64,000 nucleotides of DNA from Cyanoderma ruficeps (taxonomy: Eukaryota > Chordata > Aves > Passeriformes > Timaliidae), in assembly GCA_008694505.1 (NCBI GenBank), contig VZDJ01001247.1:62001-126000 (forward strand). The letters run 5' to 3'. A program made the position numbers and the translations under genes. Under the pieces are notes generated by a model. That model ran no database searches. It worked only from the letters and a program-made list of their open reading frames with translations, and was not told where the DNA came from. Positions 26,541-38,753 of the stretch are shown here, one piece after another (position 1 is the stretch's first letter; each line of letters begins with the position of its first letter).

Positions 26541-28914
26541 CTTCTGCAGGACCATTCCATCATTTTCTCAGTGCCCTGTTTAACGTGTTTTTAGAAAATG
26601 TCATCAGTAAAAGTTTTAGAATTTCAGCTATAAGGATGTGCTGTGAGACGTTTGTTAATAATAGGCTCTTGTTAAGGCAGGCTATTTTGTAAAAGTTATT
26701 TTGAGGTATACGCGAAACATTTGCGTTCCATAGAAAATGAAGTCTCAAAACTGCTAAACAGAATTTAAAAATCATATTTTGTGTAATCCTGTATATAAAT
26801 TTATATACTGCATGGACTAACTTTCCCTGCTTTGATGAGGAGCAAGAAACTTTTCCTACATATACTAATGTTTAAAAAAACTTTATAAGGTAGAAGAAAT
26901 TATATAAAATAAAGCTATCTTTAGGGTTTTTACAAATGTCAAACAGGGCTTTAGGGATTAGTTTTTTGGGGGGTTGTTTTTGTTTTTTGTTTGTTTTAAA
27001 TAATTACTTTTCAGTCTTGAAAACAATTTAGCTCACTCTTCCAATCCATAATTTTTCATTTTCACATGTTTCTGCACTTGTGAGTTCTGACAGGAGCATC
27101 TAAAACTCCAGGGATAATTCCTGTTTGTTTCTGTAAATATTTTTAGCCATAAGAAGCTAAAAAAAACCCCCACCTATATTCATCTCTGCATGGCCAAAAC
27201 ATGTTAGAAAATCGTATGTGGCAATTCAAAGCATTTTGCATTTTGTAGATACTGATGGTAGATTTGAGAATGGAGCAGTCACATCAAAAAAAGTGTTTTA
27301 AAATATACTTTTCAATGCTTCAATGATGAGTGAGCAAGGTATTTGTTTTCAAATTTCTTTTCAAGAATTTTTGGAATAATAACAATATTATTTGAGTGAA
27401 CAAAATGGAAAGGACTGCTTCTAGCATTTTTTGAACCTTAGACTATGAAACTGTAAAGATTTTGTTAGATATGCACAGTTTTTTCTACAGAGGTGATGGA
27501 ATATATTCATATTATACCTGAGATAGGAAACCCCATTTATTTCTGAGGTTTTATTAAAAATGTCCTTTTTTTTTTTTTAATAAAAATAAAAATAATTTGC
27601 CAATTTTACCACAACATCAGTCTGCTGGGCAGTTTAATGGGAGCTGACAGGACTGAACCTGAGTCACTGAGGAGGCCTTAAACCGATCTGCTCCTGAAAC
27701 TTTCCAGAAGGACAGAATTCCTGCTAATAATCTATATGTGAACTATTATAAAAGATATCACATAATTTTCATACTGACTGCAGATAACTTGCTTTTATTT
27801 AAGGAGGCAGATAGGCAATGTTTGGAGAAAACAATCAATGCATTTTTAATTGCTTATCTGTATCCTGGTAATTGGACTGTTTTAAAATGTTAGCAAAAAG
27901 CATAATTTAAAATCAAAATAAAGACAAACCAGGCAGTTCTGTTAACCAAATTAATCCCTGCTTTTCACCTTTGAAATAAAAATAGATTGCATTGACTTAT
28001 ATCTATGAGTCACTATTGTGTATAAATCTTAAAAAAAAAATAATTTGTAAACCCAAATACCAATAAAAAGGAGATCCAGTGATTCCAGCACATTCAAGAT
28101 TTTAATAAACTGGGAGAGCAGTGAATTTTATACTGAGGCTCTGCCTGTTGTATATAACAATATTGGAATGCTGTAGCAAAGGTGATTGTCATCCCTGCAA
28201 CAAATCCATTGCTACACCCAGGCTTGATAATAAGACAAGAATGTCAATTGTTTCACAAGATTTGCATAGCAAGAAAAACTCCTCCAATAGTGATAAGTAA
28301 TGCAGAGCCTCCTAATGTATCCAGGTCTTATGTTTATTAGGGCAAAACCCATTTAATTTTTACAGGTCTGTACTAGAAGTTTCTGATCTCTTGAGGAAAA
28401 TGAAACAGGAGCAGTTATTAAAAGCATCCAGACTCAGGAAAGGGGTTCTTTCCCTGACTCTAATTGGCTCTCCCAATAAGAGCCTTGTTCAGATCATAAG
28501 GGGTGTCATATCTGTATTTAGCAATGCAGCAGCTGGTGTGATTTTGTCAGGTATATAGAAGTTTTCAGGGACCTTCCATAAGATTTTATATTCTCGGAAG
28601 CATTTCTTTTCATTTTAAGATCACCCAGCCTGGCTTCAGACTTCTTATGTTAAATTTTTGGTCTATATAAATTTTCTTTATCTTTTCTCCTTTCCATTTA
28701 TTGAGAATAAGATCACATTATTCTTTATCTCCTGCATATGTCTACCTTATGTTTTAAGTGACTTGACAAGAGACACCTTAAATCCAAACTCTTTAGTACT
28801 TTACTTCCTAGTTAGGGATTATTTTTGATAGGAATTTTTTTTTTTAACAGCAGGCTAAAATTCATTATATAAACAATATAGTAATGTAGTTATTTATAAT
28901 AATTGTCTGTATTA
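26541..28914. other. Gene-free AT-rich interval
   Basis: No gene or transposon recognised. 27,781-28,000 is complex AT-rich sequence with several TTTAAT, GATAA and ATTA motifs and could be a conserved non-coding element, which cannot be tested here. Confidence 0.45.
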
Positions 28915-29085
28915 TTTTCTTTACTGCAAGGACAGGTTGCTGGTTCAACCTGGTGTCCAGTGGGACCCCCCCATGTCCTTTCCTGCCAAGTTGTTTTCCA
29001 GGTCCTGTGCCTGTTCTGGTGCCTGCGATGTTTTTTTTTTCTTCATGTGCAGAGAGTTTCCCCTTGCCCAATTTCACAGGATTCA
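28915..29085 (-). mobile_element. CR1 ORF2 fragment, minus strand
   Basis: The plus strand reads TTCAACCTGGTGTCCAGTGG, GACCCCCCCATGTCC and GTCCTGTGCCTGTTCTGGTG, then a segment ending TTTCCCCTTGCCC. This is the reverse complement of an avian CR1/CR1-like LINE internal segment. It is highly decayed, with a T run at 29,031-29,040 inside. Confidence 0.55.
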
Positions 29086-30611
29086 TCAAAGGATGAAAGG
29101 GTGAATAAGCACTGTGGAAAAAACCCCAAAAAACCCACAAAAAACACATTCACAACTGAATTTAGTTGCATTCATCACAATTTAATGCAATCATGCAGGT
29201 AGACAAAAGTCAAGGGTTATTCTGGAGATAATTCTTGTTGACACCTTCAGTCTCTTCTTTTGTAATTGTAAGTGGGAAATTAACAGCAAGTAAAAAAAAA
29301 AAGTAGCACTGGGGAAACTTAGATTTCAATATACAGGAAAACACCTCACAATTCAGGTTAACTCTGTATTCCTATTGTTTTCCTATAATTTCTATTATTT
29401 TATTGTTATTATTTCTATTATTTTCCTCTCTACAGAATAATGGTTGTTAGGCTCTATGCCTCAGTTTCCCGTTTTTAATGCAAGGTGGGAATGTATACAA
29501 TTCTTGCTATGAGAAGCCCCTGGGGACACCGTGGTGCTGTGGAGCTGCCCAATTTTTAATCTGTGTCCTCTCTGGCAGACCGAAATGCCAAAGGCAAAGC
29601 AGACAGAAATAATCCTTGCTTAAATTCTCCTTCTTGTGAAAGAAAAATGAATTCTGTAGCTCTTCATGTAAACTGAATAACCACCCCTTTAGATGACCCT
29701 GAATTCTTTGGGGAATTGGCTGATTCCTTCCTGTAATCCCTACTCGTGGTACACACCGTTCTGATGTAACTATTTATATTTCAGGAGCAGCAACTACAGA
29801 ATAGTTTTCATGATATTGCCAGCTTCTTATTGTAAAATAAAAATTCAGTTATTGCTGAAGTTTGCAGTTCTCTTATGCCTAAGGAAGGATCAATATGTGA
29901 ATGCATTTCTAGGGACTGAATGCCTCTCCCTCTCCCATTCCATTCCACAGAATGCTCCCATCTTCAGCTGTCTAAACTTGATGGGAATATTAAGCTCTAG
30001 GAATGGGACACAGCTTGCTCATTGCTCTAAGGTTTGTGTACAAACTAATTCTTTCCCTGAGAATTTGTAATGTTCACATGAAAAAAGGCTGAACAATAAT
30101 GGGGGAACTTCAAAATCGCACAGATGGATTTCCCAGTGTCATCAGAAAAAAAACCCCAAACCAACCAAAAACCAAACAAAATATTTTTAATTCTGTATTA
30201 AGCCTAAACTACCAAGTGATGCTCTCGTTGCTCTTAGGAGAACAGCAGCTGCTATACAAAATCACCAGAAGGAGGAGCATGCCTCACTTGCTCTTCAGAG
30301 AAGATCAATTTAAGTTCCAAAAAAAGCTAAGTAGGATCTCAGGCAGGGGACAGGATTGCAAACAAGCACAATATCATATGTTAGTGAGACAGTGAACTCG
30401 GTTCGCCAGGCAAAATCTTAGTGGAAAATAACTGTATAAAATACCTTAAATTTCGGTAATAATGACACTACCTTAAATTGCAATTTTGGGTGACTGAGTT
30501 GACAAACATTTATTCAGTGACATGTAACATCACCAATGGTATTTCACTGATATCTTCAAATGAGCTATGCACAGCAGAGAAATAATTTGGAACAGAGTTT
30601 TTCTTGGGGTT
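29086..30611. other. Gene-free DNA
   Basis: No gene or repeat family recognised. A-rich runs at about 29,120-29,150 and 30,148-30,180. Confidence 0.5.
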
Positions 30612-30657
30612 GCTTCTTCTTTTTTTCTTTTTTTTTCTNNNNNNNNNNNNTTTTTTT
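30612..30657. repeat. Poly-T tract with 12-base assembly gap
   Basis: T-rich low complexity on both sides of N at 30,639-30,650. Open frames crossing it are artefacts. Confidence 0.9.
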
Positions 30658-31271
30658 AAGTGGTGCAGAAGAAAACAATTTTTTTTTCAAGATTCCTCCT
30701 AATCTGCTGGCATTAATAATTCCAAGTAGTGTAAATTGGCATAGTGCTGCAGAAATCAAGAGATATATATCTGCCTGGCAATTCCCCCATTTTATTCTTT
30801 TTTTATTAACTGCAATCAGGACAATTCCATGGAAGTTATAATGAGGCAAAATGTAAATCCATTTGGATGAATGGTTCCTTCTGCTCCTTCATTCTCTCAT
30901 GTCACTGAGTTTGAACTTGCCTTATTCTTCCAATTCTTTTATTCATGTGACATAAAATTTCAATTGTGAGAAAAATCAGGTATTCTAAAAGTACCTAATT
31001 TTTCCTTTTCACCAAAAAATGCCTCAGTAGCTTTAAATGAATTGTTGTTAATTGGAAATGAAGCCAGAAATACTGAAAAAAGTTCTTCATTCTATAACTT
31101 AGCAACAGAATTTCATTATGTTGCTGTTTACTGGAATGAGCCCTTTGGGCTTTTTTGAAGCCGTAAGTTCTTTCTCCAGTGTCTGAAGTAACAGTTGATA
31201 ATCAGCGAGGAAAAAGGTCTCGTCTTTAAGGTATGGATAATCTCATAGGTAAGTTAAAGTTATTGAGTTAT
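30658..31271. other. Gene-free AT-rich DNA
   Basis: Nothing recognised. Confidence 0.5.
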
Positions 31272-31331
31272 ACTTCCCTTCCCTTCCCTTCCCTTCCCTT
31301 CCCTTCCCTTCCCTTCCCTTCCCTTCCCTTC
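31272..31331. repeat. (TTCCC)n pentanucleotide array
   Basis: About 12 perfect TTCCC units (AAGGG on the minus strand), decaying into TCTTTTC-rich sequence up to about 31,355. Confidence 0.95.
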
Positions 31332-31359
31332 TCTTTTCTTCCCTTCTTTTCTCTTCCTC

Positions 31360-31455
31360 TCTACTCTTCTCCAGACTAAGCAGTCCCAGCTCCCTGTCTC
31401 TCCTCACAACAGAGATGTTCCAGACTCTCCATCACCTTTGTGGCCTCCACTGCAT
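31360..31455 (-). mobile_element. CR1 fragment, minus strand
   Basis: Plus-strand CTACTCTTCTCCAGACTAAG, CAGTCCCAGCTCCCTGTCTC and CCATCACCTTTGTGGCCTCC is the reverse complement of the CR1 segment encoding the LFSLEKRRL-type motif. The pyrimidine array abuts it directly. Confidence 0.75.
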
Positions 31456-32299
31456 GGTTATTTTAGAATAAAATCTTTTTGGGCTGCAACTGAACCCTTT
31501 CAATGCTTTTACTAGAACAAGAATCTTCTGTAGATCTCACCCTTACAGATCTTCACTGTTGCTCAGGACAAAACATCAATGTCTTAAATGCATCTGCTCC
31601 TGCCAGAGGCACCACCAGTGCACCCCAGGGAAGAGCACAAGAGGCCAGCAGACCTTGAAATGAATNTGGGTTTTTGTTTGTTTGGATGTTGTTTGTTTTT
31701 GTTTTGTTTATAAAGGATGCAGAGAAGGTGAGAAAAAAGCAAATATTTTTTCTTTAAGGACCATGTCAGATGTGTGATCAGAATGCAGTTTTTCCCAAGC
31801 CTCAGAAAAAGAAAAAGCTCTGCCAGGAAAGTTGTGGCATGCTCACAGTGAAGTTCACTGCCACAGAGCTGAGGTCAGAGAAAATTATAAATATGAGTAT
31901 CATTTCTTTAGAAATTAGGTAAGCAATGACAGTCCACACTGAGCTACTTCATTATGTCCAGCTTTATGATCAAGTGAGAGCAATAACTCTATGTCAACTG
32001 TGCAGCTTCTCAGCATGGAGAGAATTTTACATAAAGTTATGTGTATTCCTGACCAGCAGAGTTATTTTTACTCAGAAACCTTCTTTCCTTTCAATCCAGA
32101 CTGCTGCTCTCTTCTTCCCTGTCTTTGATGATGCTGTGGTTCATGCTGGACCTACTGGAATTTTAATTAGGTGTTCCCTTCATGTGAAGATATACTAAAC
32201 GTTAACCTTATGCTCCAAACCTTGTTTTCACCCACGTTTTCTTAAAGAAAAATGGGATAATCAACCACCTCCAACACTCAGGTGGAGAATGGACTTGAA
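31456..32299. other. Gene-free DNA
   Basis: No gene. A GTTT-rich simple stretch lies at about 31,670-31,712 with an N at 31,666. Confidence 0.5.
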
Positions 32300-32445
32300 C
32301 ATTATAGAGGTTGTTCCATCAAATGCCATTCTTGGAGATACTTAAACCCTGAGTAGAGGAAGTTCTGGGCAGTGGGATCCAGCTGCCTCTGCTCTGAGCA
32401 GGGTTTGATGCCCCTTCCCACCTCAACTATTCTGAGATTCTGTTC
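32300..32445 (+). mobile_element. CR1 3' end
   Basis: GAGGTTGTTCCATCAAATGC, CTTGGAGATACTTAAACCCT, CTGCTCTGAGCAGGGTTTGA, then CCCACCTCAACTATTCTGAG and ATTCTG. Matches the CR1 3' UTR order. Confidence 0.75.
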
Positions 32446-35400
32446 TTAGGCTGATGATATGAATAATAATTTTTCCCTTTTCCTATAATTTTATTCTATT
32501 CCTGTCCAGGCTGACTTGAAGGTGGTTTTAGGAGATCTTAGGCAGAAAGACACCTCCTGAGAGTAATTTCAGAATTATCCAAATCACTGCCTTAAAATTT
32601 TCATTGAGGTTTGCCTTTCAGCGATTTTCATCACATATCATGTGTTATAAATAATTGGAAAGAATTAAGGGAATATACGCTTCCAGTATATAATAATATA
32701 ATTGGCAGTGTTGGGTCAAGCAATCAGTCATATATAACCCTGGCTAGGTATAAAAAGATGCATTAAAGTAATAGCAAACGTAAAATGTTTCATTTAAAAT
32801 GGTTAATTCAGTGAACAATTTACTCAAATATTATAGTGGCTGTAATCTGTGTGAGGACATTGAATCATCAGTTGATAGGGTCAAGTTTAGCTGAGATTTT
32901 CTTCAACTGACAGATTTCAGCTTAAATGACTTGCATACCATCATATCAGGTGGTAGAAATCTAAAGCTGGTGCTGTGAGCCAGGACTGAAAGGAGATCTG
33001 GAGAGCAGAACACGGTTAAATCTTTGGATGTGCCATTTATCAATATGAGGTATCTCCAAAAATTTTAAACGTGTCGAGACAACTACTTATATTGGTAGTT
33101 GGAGACACAACTGAAAATTTCCCAGGAAATTCATAGAAATAAAGCCCAACAGCTCCTTAAATCTCTCCACAGCATCACTCTCTGTTAGATTCTCCAGAAC
33201 TGTGCACTTCTGGAAGCGTATCTCTTTAAATGCTCAGTTTATGTCTTCTGAATTTTTTCTGCTATAAATATTAGTTTTACTTTTTCACTGTGTGTATTCT
33301 GAATATTTCTGTCAAGAAAAGTGGTCATATTCAGGAAGGGTCATTAACCAAACCCCTAGATTTTGGGATATATATATATATTTTTTTTTATTTTGTATCA
33401 TATTACATTGATTTCTGGCAGGTCTTTCATTAGAGTCAATACAAATCAGTTTTAAGATACAATACCCTTCACAAGGGAGTGGAAAGCCACTTAAAACTGC
33501 TTGGGCAGCTTGTAAATAACCACACCACAGAATGCTTAATCTCCCCTTTATACAGGTCTGCAAATTTTACTGTTTAGAAACAAAATTTTAATTCAGAAGA
33601 CAGCATCTTGCTAATGTTAAATAAAAGTGAATATCCAACTGAATTTTTTGCAATGCAGTCTTAGTTTAGCTTAATTTTAACTTCTAGCCAAGCCATAAGG
33701 TGAAAATCGAAGCAACACTGAGAATTGTTGTGCCTCCAATGTCACAGCTTGCCATTGCATTTTTATTGTTGTGCATAATAATTTAGTTCTAAAGTACTGA
33801 GCAAACAGAAAAGACAGTTTTTTATGTTTTGAAGCTCGTGATTGAACAAGAGGCCACAAGAATATAAGGAGCAGCCCAACTGATGTTTGAGAAGAAAAAC
33901 ATTTGTATCTTCCCGTGGCCACAAGTATCAAATCAAGATTTAGTGCTACGTGGTTCTCCAAGAAATCACAGCTATGAGGATTTCTCATCAAGGTACAATG
34001 GGAAAGAATGGTAGGCTTCTTTTTAATTTACTCTCAATTTGCAGTCAATAAGAATTCCCTCGAGTGTTTGGTGACACAAGGCCATGATGACGTGTGGATT
34101 TAAGGACCAGGCCTGCAAAACATTTACCATTTCATATAAAAAAAATGACAAAGCAACTGACTGTATCCTTGTGACCTCTAAAATACTTTCCTGATGTATG
34201 AGGGCACAGTCAAACCTGATAATCTGGGTTAAGACAATTAAAACTATGAAATCTATTAAACACAAATTGATCTGCTGACAGTAGATCCACCATATTAAGA
34301 GAAAGGGGAATTTCTCTTTAGTACCTCAAGATAATTTCAAGTTTCTGTGGTACTTTCAAAATATCTAGCAGCTCAGAGGCCATAACATTCCAGAAGAAAA
34401 TGTTTTATTTCTGAAAAAGGACAGTACTTATATTAGTTCCAGTATAAAACATAGTACAAAAATTTAAACATGCAAACCTATATGAATCCAAACACCAACC
34501 ATCTTGGGAATGATAAAATGTACTTTGATGTTCTATTCATCAGATCCATTGGAAAGTAGAAGGTCAATTTACAAGGCAAATATATTGAAATAATAACTAA
34601 GTCTTCAAAGACACAGTAGGAAAGGTAATTGTTCTTATCTGGTCTCACTTTTTTTTTTTTTTAAGAGTAGAATTCAAAAGAAAAATAATAATGTTAAAGT
34701 ACATTTTTTGAGGGCAAAAGTAAAATATCTTTTGTACAGACAATTTTACATAACAATGGCCATGATACAGATAGGAGCAAAAGGCTCTGTTTGATGTTGT
34801 CAAATATTGACTAAAACATGAAGCGAGAACAGAAGTAGAACGTCAGCAAAAAAGACAGGCAGAGCTTTAAATGAAAATACATTTCTGAAATGCATTCATC
34901 CCTTTGTACAGTGATCTAAATGAGGGTTGAATTTTCATTAGTTGATAGAACCCTTTGGCCACGTGGAAAGTGCTAAAAGTCCAGCAAGGCACTTCAGAGC
35001 AGATCTCCTGGTTGTATCATTAATGCCACATATAATTAGTGTTTATGCCTGGTTATTAATTTTTTTTATTTTAAAAATTATCCACATTTAAAAGTCAAAC
35101 TTAGGTGTTGGCGTACTTACAGGTGCATCCTTACAGACAGCTCAGTGAAGCACATTTTTAAGGAGCCAGGTGGTTTGGATCTACAATCTCCAGCACCCTC
35201 TTATGTTGCTGTTTACAAGTCAGTTCTTTTCAGCCTGGGATCTTATCACCTTGCTATTTACTTTTCTGGACAGAGCTGAGCACAGCCTGCAAGGGTTATT
35301 TCATTATTTCCTTATCACGAGCCCATTCAGCTCCATTGCTGCAACATTTCACCGTGACACGGGAAAGGTCTGTGCTTTTGGCCCCTTGGAAATCCATCAA

Positions 35401-37649
35401 ATGCAGGCTCACTTTTCATATTTCCTATTAGTCAAATGTGACAATCCTTTCCCTCACCATTGCTCTCAAAGGACTATTTACTTGGAAATACTGCTAAGGT
35501 GTTAAATCCTCCTTATGAGTTTCGAGACAAATATAGATATTTATGGAGGGAAAATCCAGTCATGCAGTAGATCTCTATAAAAGGCTCTAAGAACCAAATG
35601 ATAGAAGCTTGTGCTTTCTGTGAGGTTGATCTTGTGGCAGAAAAGGAGGTAAAACCTAGTTAAAGGCCAATAAGGACTGCATTCCTTTAGAGCTCCATGT
35701 AAGTTTTATCAGAGAAGAAATTTAAAAATTATGATAATAAAAAAGAATACCCATGTCTTTTAAAAAGGTAATAAACATCTACAATAGTGCCCTGTGACTC
35801 CAATTCCTTCTTGGTTTATACCCCTTCTTCTTTCAAACTAAATCTTCCATGTCTTATTTCCAGCATGATTTTTGTCAGAGCTGGGCTTCTGCCTCACTGA
35901 ATGTCTGGGTACAGCAGCCAAAGTGATTCTGAATATGTTACCTCATATGTGGTGGAGCCTGAGATATTTTGAAAAGAAAACCAAATTGCCTTTCAGTATG
36001 AGTTTGGGTTGAAATATTCATATTTGTTTGTTTCCCTGTTTTCAGCATCCCAGGAAAACCCATAGCCTGGTGGTGAAACTGGGCTGATAAACTCATTTTT
36101 ATGAGCTTAAGCTCTTCTCCTAAAAGTCAACATTGACATGTTTGGGCTAATTGCTGTTGTAGGAATTTTCCTTTCATCTCTTTATCATTCTCTGCCAAAT
36201 GCATGGAGCAAGGTCACAGAAAATTTCTGGCCATTTATAATTAATTACACTATTAATAACCCCTCTAATATAGGAATAACAATTTCAGGACAATTGAACT
36301 CACTTTCAGGAACAATCCCTTGGCTTTGAGCCTCTGATTTTTAGGTGTCTTTTCATAACCAATATCTTCAGGTAAAAATAAGTGAAGTAACATTCCATCA
36401 TAAAAAAAATGCCATGTACTGGGGCTTTTGCATGGATTTGATGCAACTACAGAACAGCTGGGGAATGAAAACCAAATATTGCAGAATCTGGCTAAAATCT
36501 CAGTAAGAAACAAATCAAACTCATCCATTTCTTTCCACTGTAGCTATGCCAAAGTAGCCCCAAGGAAAAGGCAGAATGGTCTTGCCAAAGCAAGGCCAAT
36601 GTGACACAGTAATTTGATGAACAGGGCACCAAGAAGCCAGAGCTTCTGCACATTAATTTTTTTAACAAATTTGACGTGTTTTAGGCAAACTACACTGAAA
36701 TAGGTAATCCCTGAGTGTTTTCTGTCTGTTGTATTTGTCCTTCCACTATTTAAAATACTGTAAAAGTGCCCTCTTATTGGAAGAAATTGAAAGTAGTTGC
36801 TTTAGATAAGGATTGATCAAAGGCAAACGATCTCAATATAGATAAGACATATCAGTTCTTTAAAATGATGGAATAAATAAGAGCTGAGGTATCTGGGATT
36901 CTGAAGAGTAGCAAAGAATGAAGAAGGTGCAAGATTTAGGTTAGCTATGACATGCATAAAATCTCATAATGATTAGTGAGGGGTGGGTCTTTCTCTTACA
37001 AGCTTTGATGAACACTATCTTGAATATAATATGCAAAAAAAAAACCCACCTAGATTAATTCACTCCTCCAGCCTATGAATTTTTGACTCAGGAAGGGAAA
37101 AAAAGTGTAAGTATTATTAAAAGATATATTTCTGGCTTTTAAAATAGTTTTTGAATTCTACTACCAGGAAGAAAGAGTATGATTTTTCTTTTCCTTGTGT
37201 AAATGTAAACTAGATAACTGGGTAGTCTGACCTCTCATTTATGACTTTAAAAAGCTAAGCTGCCAAGTGCATAAGAAATAAATGGATTTAGTGGCACCAA
37301 CTTTGAGAAGTCAGACAAAATTTTTGAGGGAAAAGTTTTGCATTTAGAGACATTGAATAGAGACATTGGTCTTACGATGGCATTTTTATTTCAGAGCTTT
37401 GCATGCAGTCATTTTACACTGAATTGTTACACATTTATGTCTACAGACATATGTCATACATATATATATCACCACTAATGAATCATTTAGCTTCAAATTT
37501 TGAGATGAAGAGTATGTTCAGAAAAATAAAACTTTAAAAAATATTGTTCAACCAACAACTCATAGAAGTCTGTCAGTCCCATGCTTGTGCATGTCCCAGA
37601 GATTTGTACCTCAAATTCCTTGTTCAGTTTTGAGACCTCATGACAAGGA
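32446..37649. other. Long repeat-poor gene-free interval
   Basis: About 5.2 kb with no recognisable gene or transposon. The longest open frames (for example 35,170-35,505 plus, 111 codons) have no splice context or protein character. Poly-T runs at about 33,375 and 34,650. This is the longest stretch in the window without an identified repeat besides 7.6-13.5 kb. Confidence 0.5.
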
Positions 37650-38110
37650 AGAAACTGAGGGGCTGGAGCATGTCCAGGGAAGGGAACCGAGCTAGGGAAG
37701 GGGCTGGAGCACCAGTAGGGGCTGAGGGAGCTGGGAAAGGGGCTCAGCCTGGAGAAGAGGAGGCTCAGGGGGGATCTTGTGGCTCTGCACAACTCCCTGA
37801 CAGGAGGGGACAGCCAGGGGGGTTGGGCTCTGCTCCCAGGGAACAGGGACAGGAGGAGAGGGAACGGCCTCAGGCTGGGCCAGGGGAGGCTCAGGTTAAA
37901 TATTAGGAAAAGTATTTCACAGAAAGGGATGTACAATATTGAAACACATGGCCTAGGGCAGTGGTGGAGACACCATCCCTGGAAATATTCAAAAAAGGTG
38001 TGTATGTGGCACTGGAAGACATGGTTTAGGATGAGGATCATGAGGGTTGATGGTTGGTCTTGATAACCTTAAAGTCCTTTTCCAGCCTTAACAATTCCAT
38101 GATTCTATAA
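37650..38110 (+). mobile_element. CR1 LINE 3' end, well preserved
   Basis: The best-preserved CR1 3' portion here. In order it shows GGCTCAGCCTGGAGAAGAGG, AGGGAACGGCCTCAGGCTGG, a TTAAATATTAGGAAAAGTAT segment, CACCATCCCTGGAAATATTC, GGCACTGGAAGACATGGTTT, and finally CCTTAACAATTCCATGATTC. These correspond to the ORF2 C-terminus (LFSLEKRRL, RLNIRK, VFKKR motifs) plus the 3' UTR. The reading frame is broken by several small changes (37,640-37,906 and 37,779-38,063 are in different frames), so it is dead. A 182-codon frame on the opposite strand (38,041-37,493) is antisense to it and spurious. Confidence 0.9.
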
Positions 38111-38248
38111 AAGCCCAGTTGAAGGGCTTCTCTTCAAAGTGCTCTCATGGAAGGTCTAAAGCTGGTTGGAAATTAATGTAATTACTGAGAACTCCAGGAA
38201 GAATCAGTCAATCAGTGACACACTGACTTGCACGTTCTTCTGTAGAAG

Positions 38249-38753
38249 TGTCCTGGATTCAGCTGGGATAGAGTTAATGTCTTCTCAGTAGCTGTTAGGG
38301 CGTTGTGTTTTGGGTTCAGAATAAGGATGGTGTTGATAACTCAGTTTTTGCCAAGTCTTCTTCATCCTGAGTCAAGGACTTTTTCTTCCTTGTCTCCTGC
38401 TCTACCACTGAGGAGGTTTACAAAGGAAACTGGGAGGGAGCACAGCTGAGACAGGGGACCCAAAGTGGCCAAAGGGACATTCCAGCCCATGGAATGCCAT
38501 GTCCAGTCTAGAAACTGGGGGAGTTACCCAGAAGGACCAGTCTGAGTTCAGGGAGGGGTCTGGCAGGTGCTGAGCACTGGTATTGTGCATCACCACCTTC
38601 CTCCTCTTCTTCTTCTTCTTCTTCTTCTTCTTCTTCTTCTTCTTNTTTCCTCTTATTCTCCTCCCAATTCCTCTGGGGCAGGGAGGGAGAAAAGAAGGGT
38701 TGAGTGAGTGGCTCTGTGGTGCTTAATTTCCAGCTGGGTTTAAAACAATGACA
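38249..38753 (+). mobile_element. ERVL-type solo LTR with 5-bp target duplication
   Basis: Starts TGTCCTGGATTCAGCTGGGA and ends GGTTTAAAACAATGACA. It is flanked by AGAAG at 38,244-38,248 and 38,754-38,758. The TG...CA ends plus a 5-bp duplication fit class III (ERVL-like) integration. GCCATGTCCAGTCTAGAAAC (about 38,500) occupies the place of the usual TATATAAAC, so the TATA box is degenerate. TATTGTGCATCACCACCTTC marks the downstream R region. There are no internal genes, so it is a recombined solo LTR. A TTC microsatellite sits inside the R/U5 region. Confidence 0.9.
38602..38644. repeat. (TTC)n microsatellite inside the LTR
   Basis: About 13 TTC units followed by an N at 38,645. The site lies where the LTR family has a short T-rich segment, so it probably expanded from LTR sequence. 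Confidence 0.9.

Noticed and set aside
37493..38041. 182-codon minus-strand open frame
   Set aside because: Antisense to the CR1 3' end at 37,650-38,110. Proline/serine-rich from the GC-rich CR1 strand.
7340..38753. Idea that the two ERVL-type LTRs bound a provirus
   Set aside because: They are 31 kb apart with no retroviral coding sequence between, and the second has its own target duplication.
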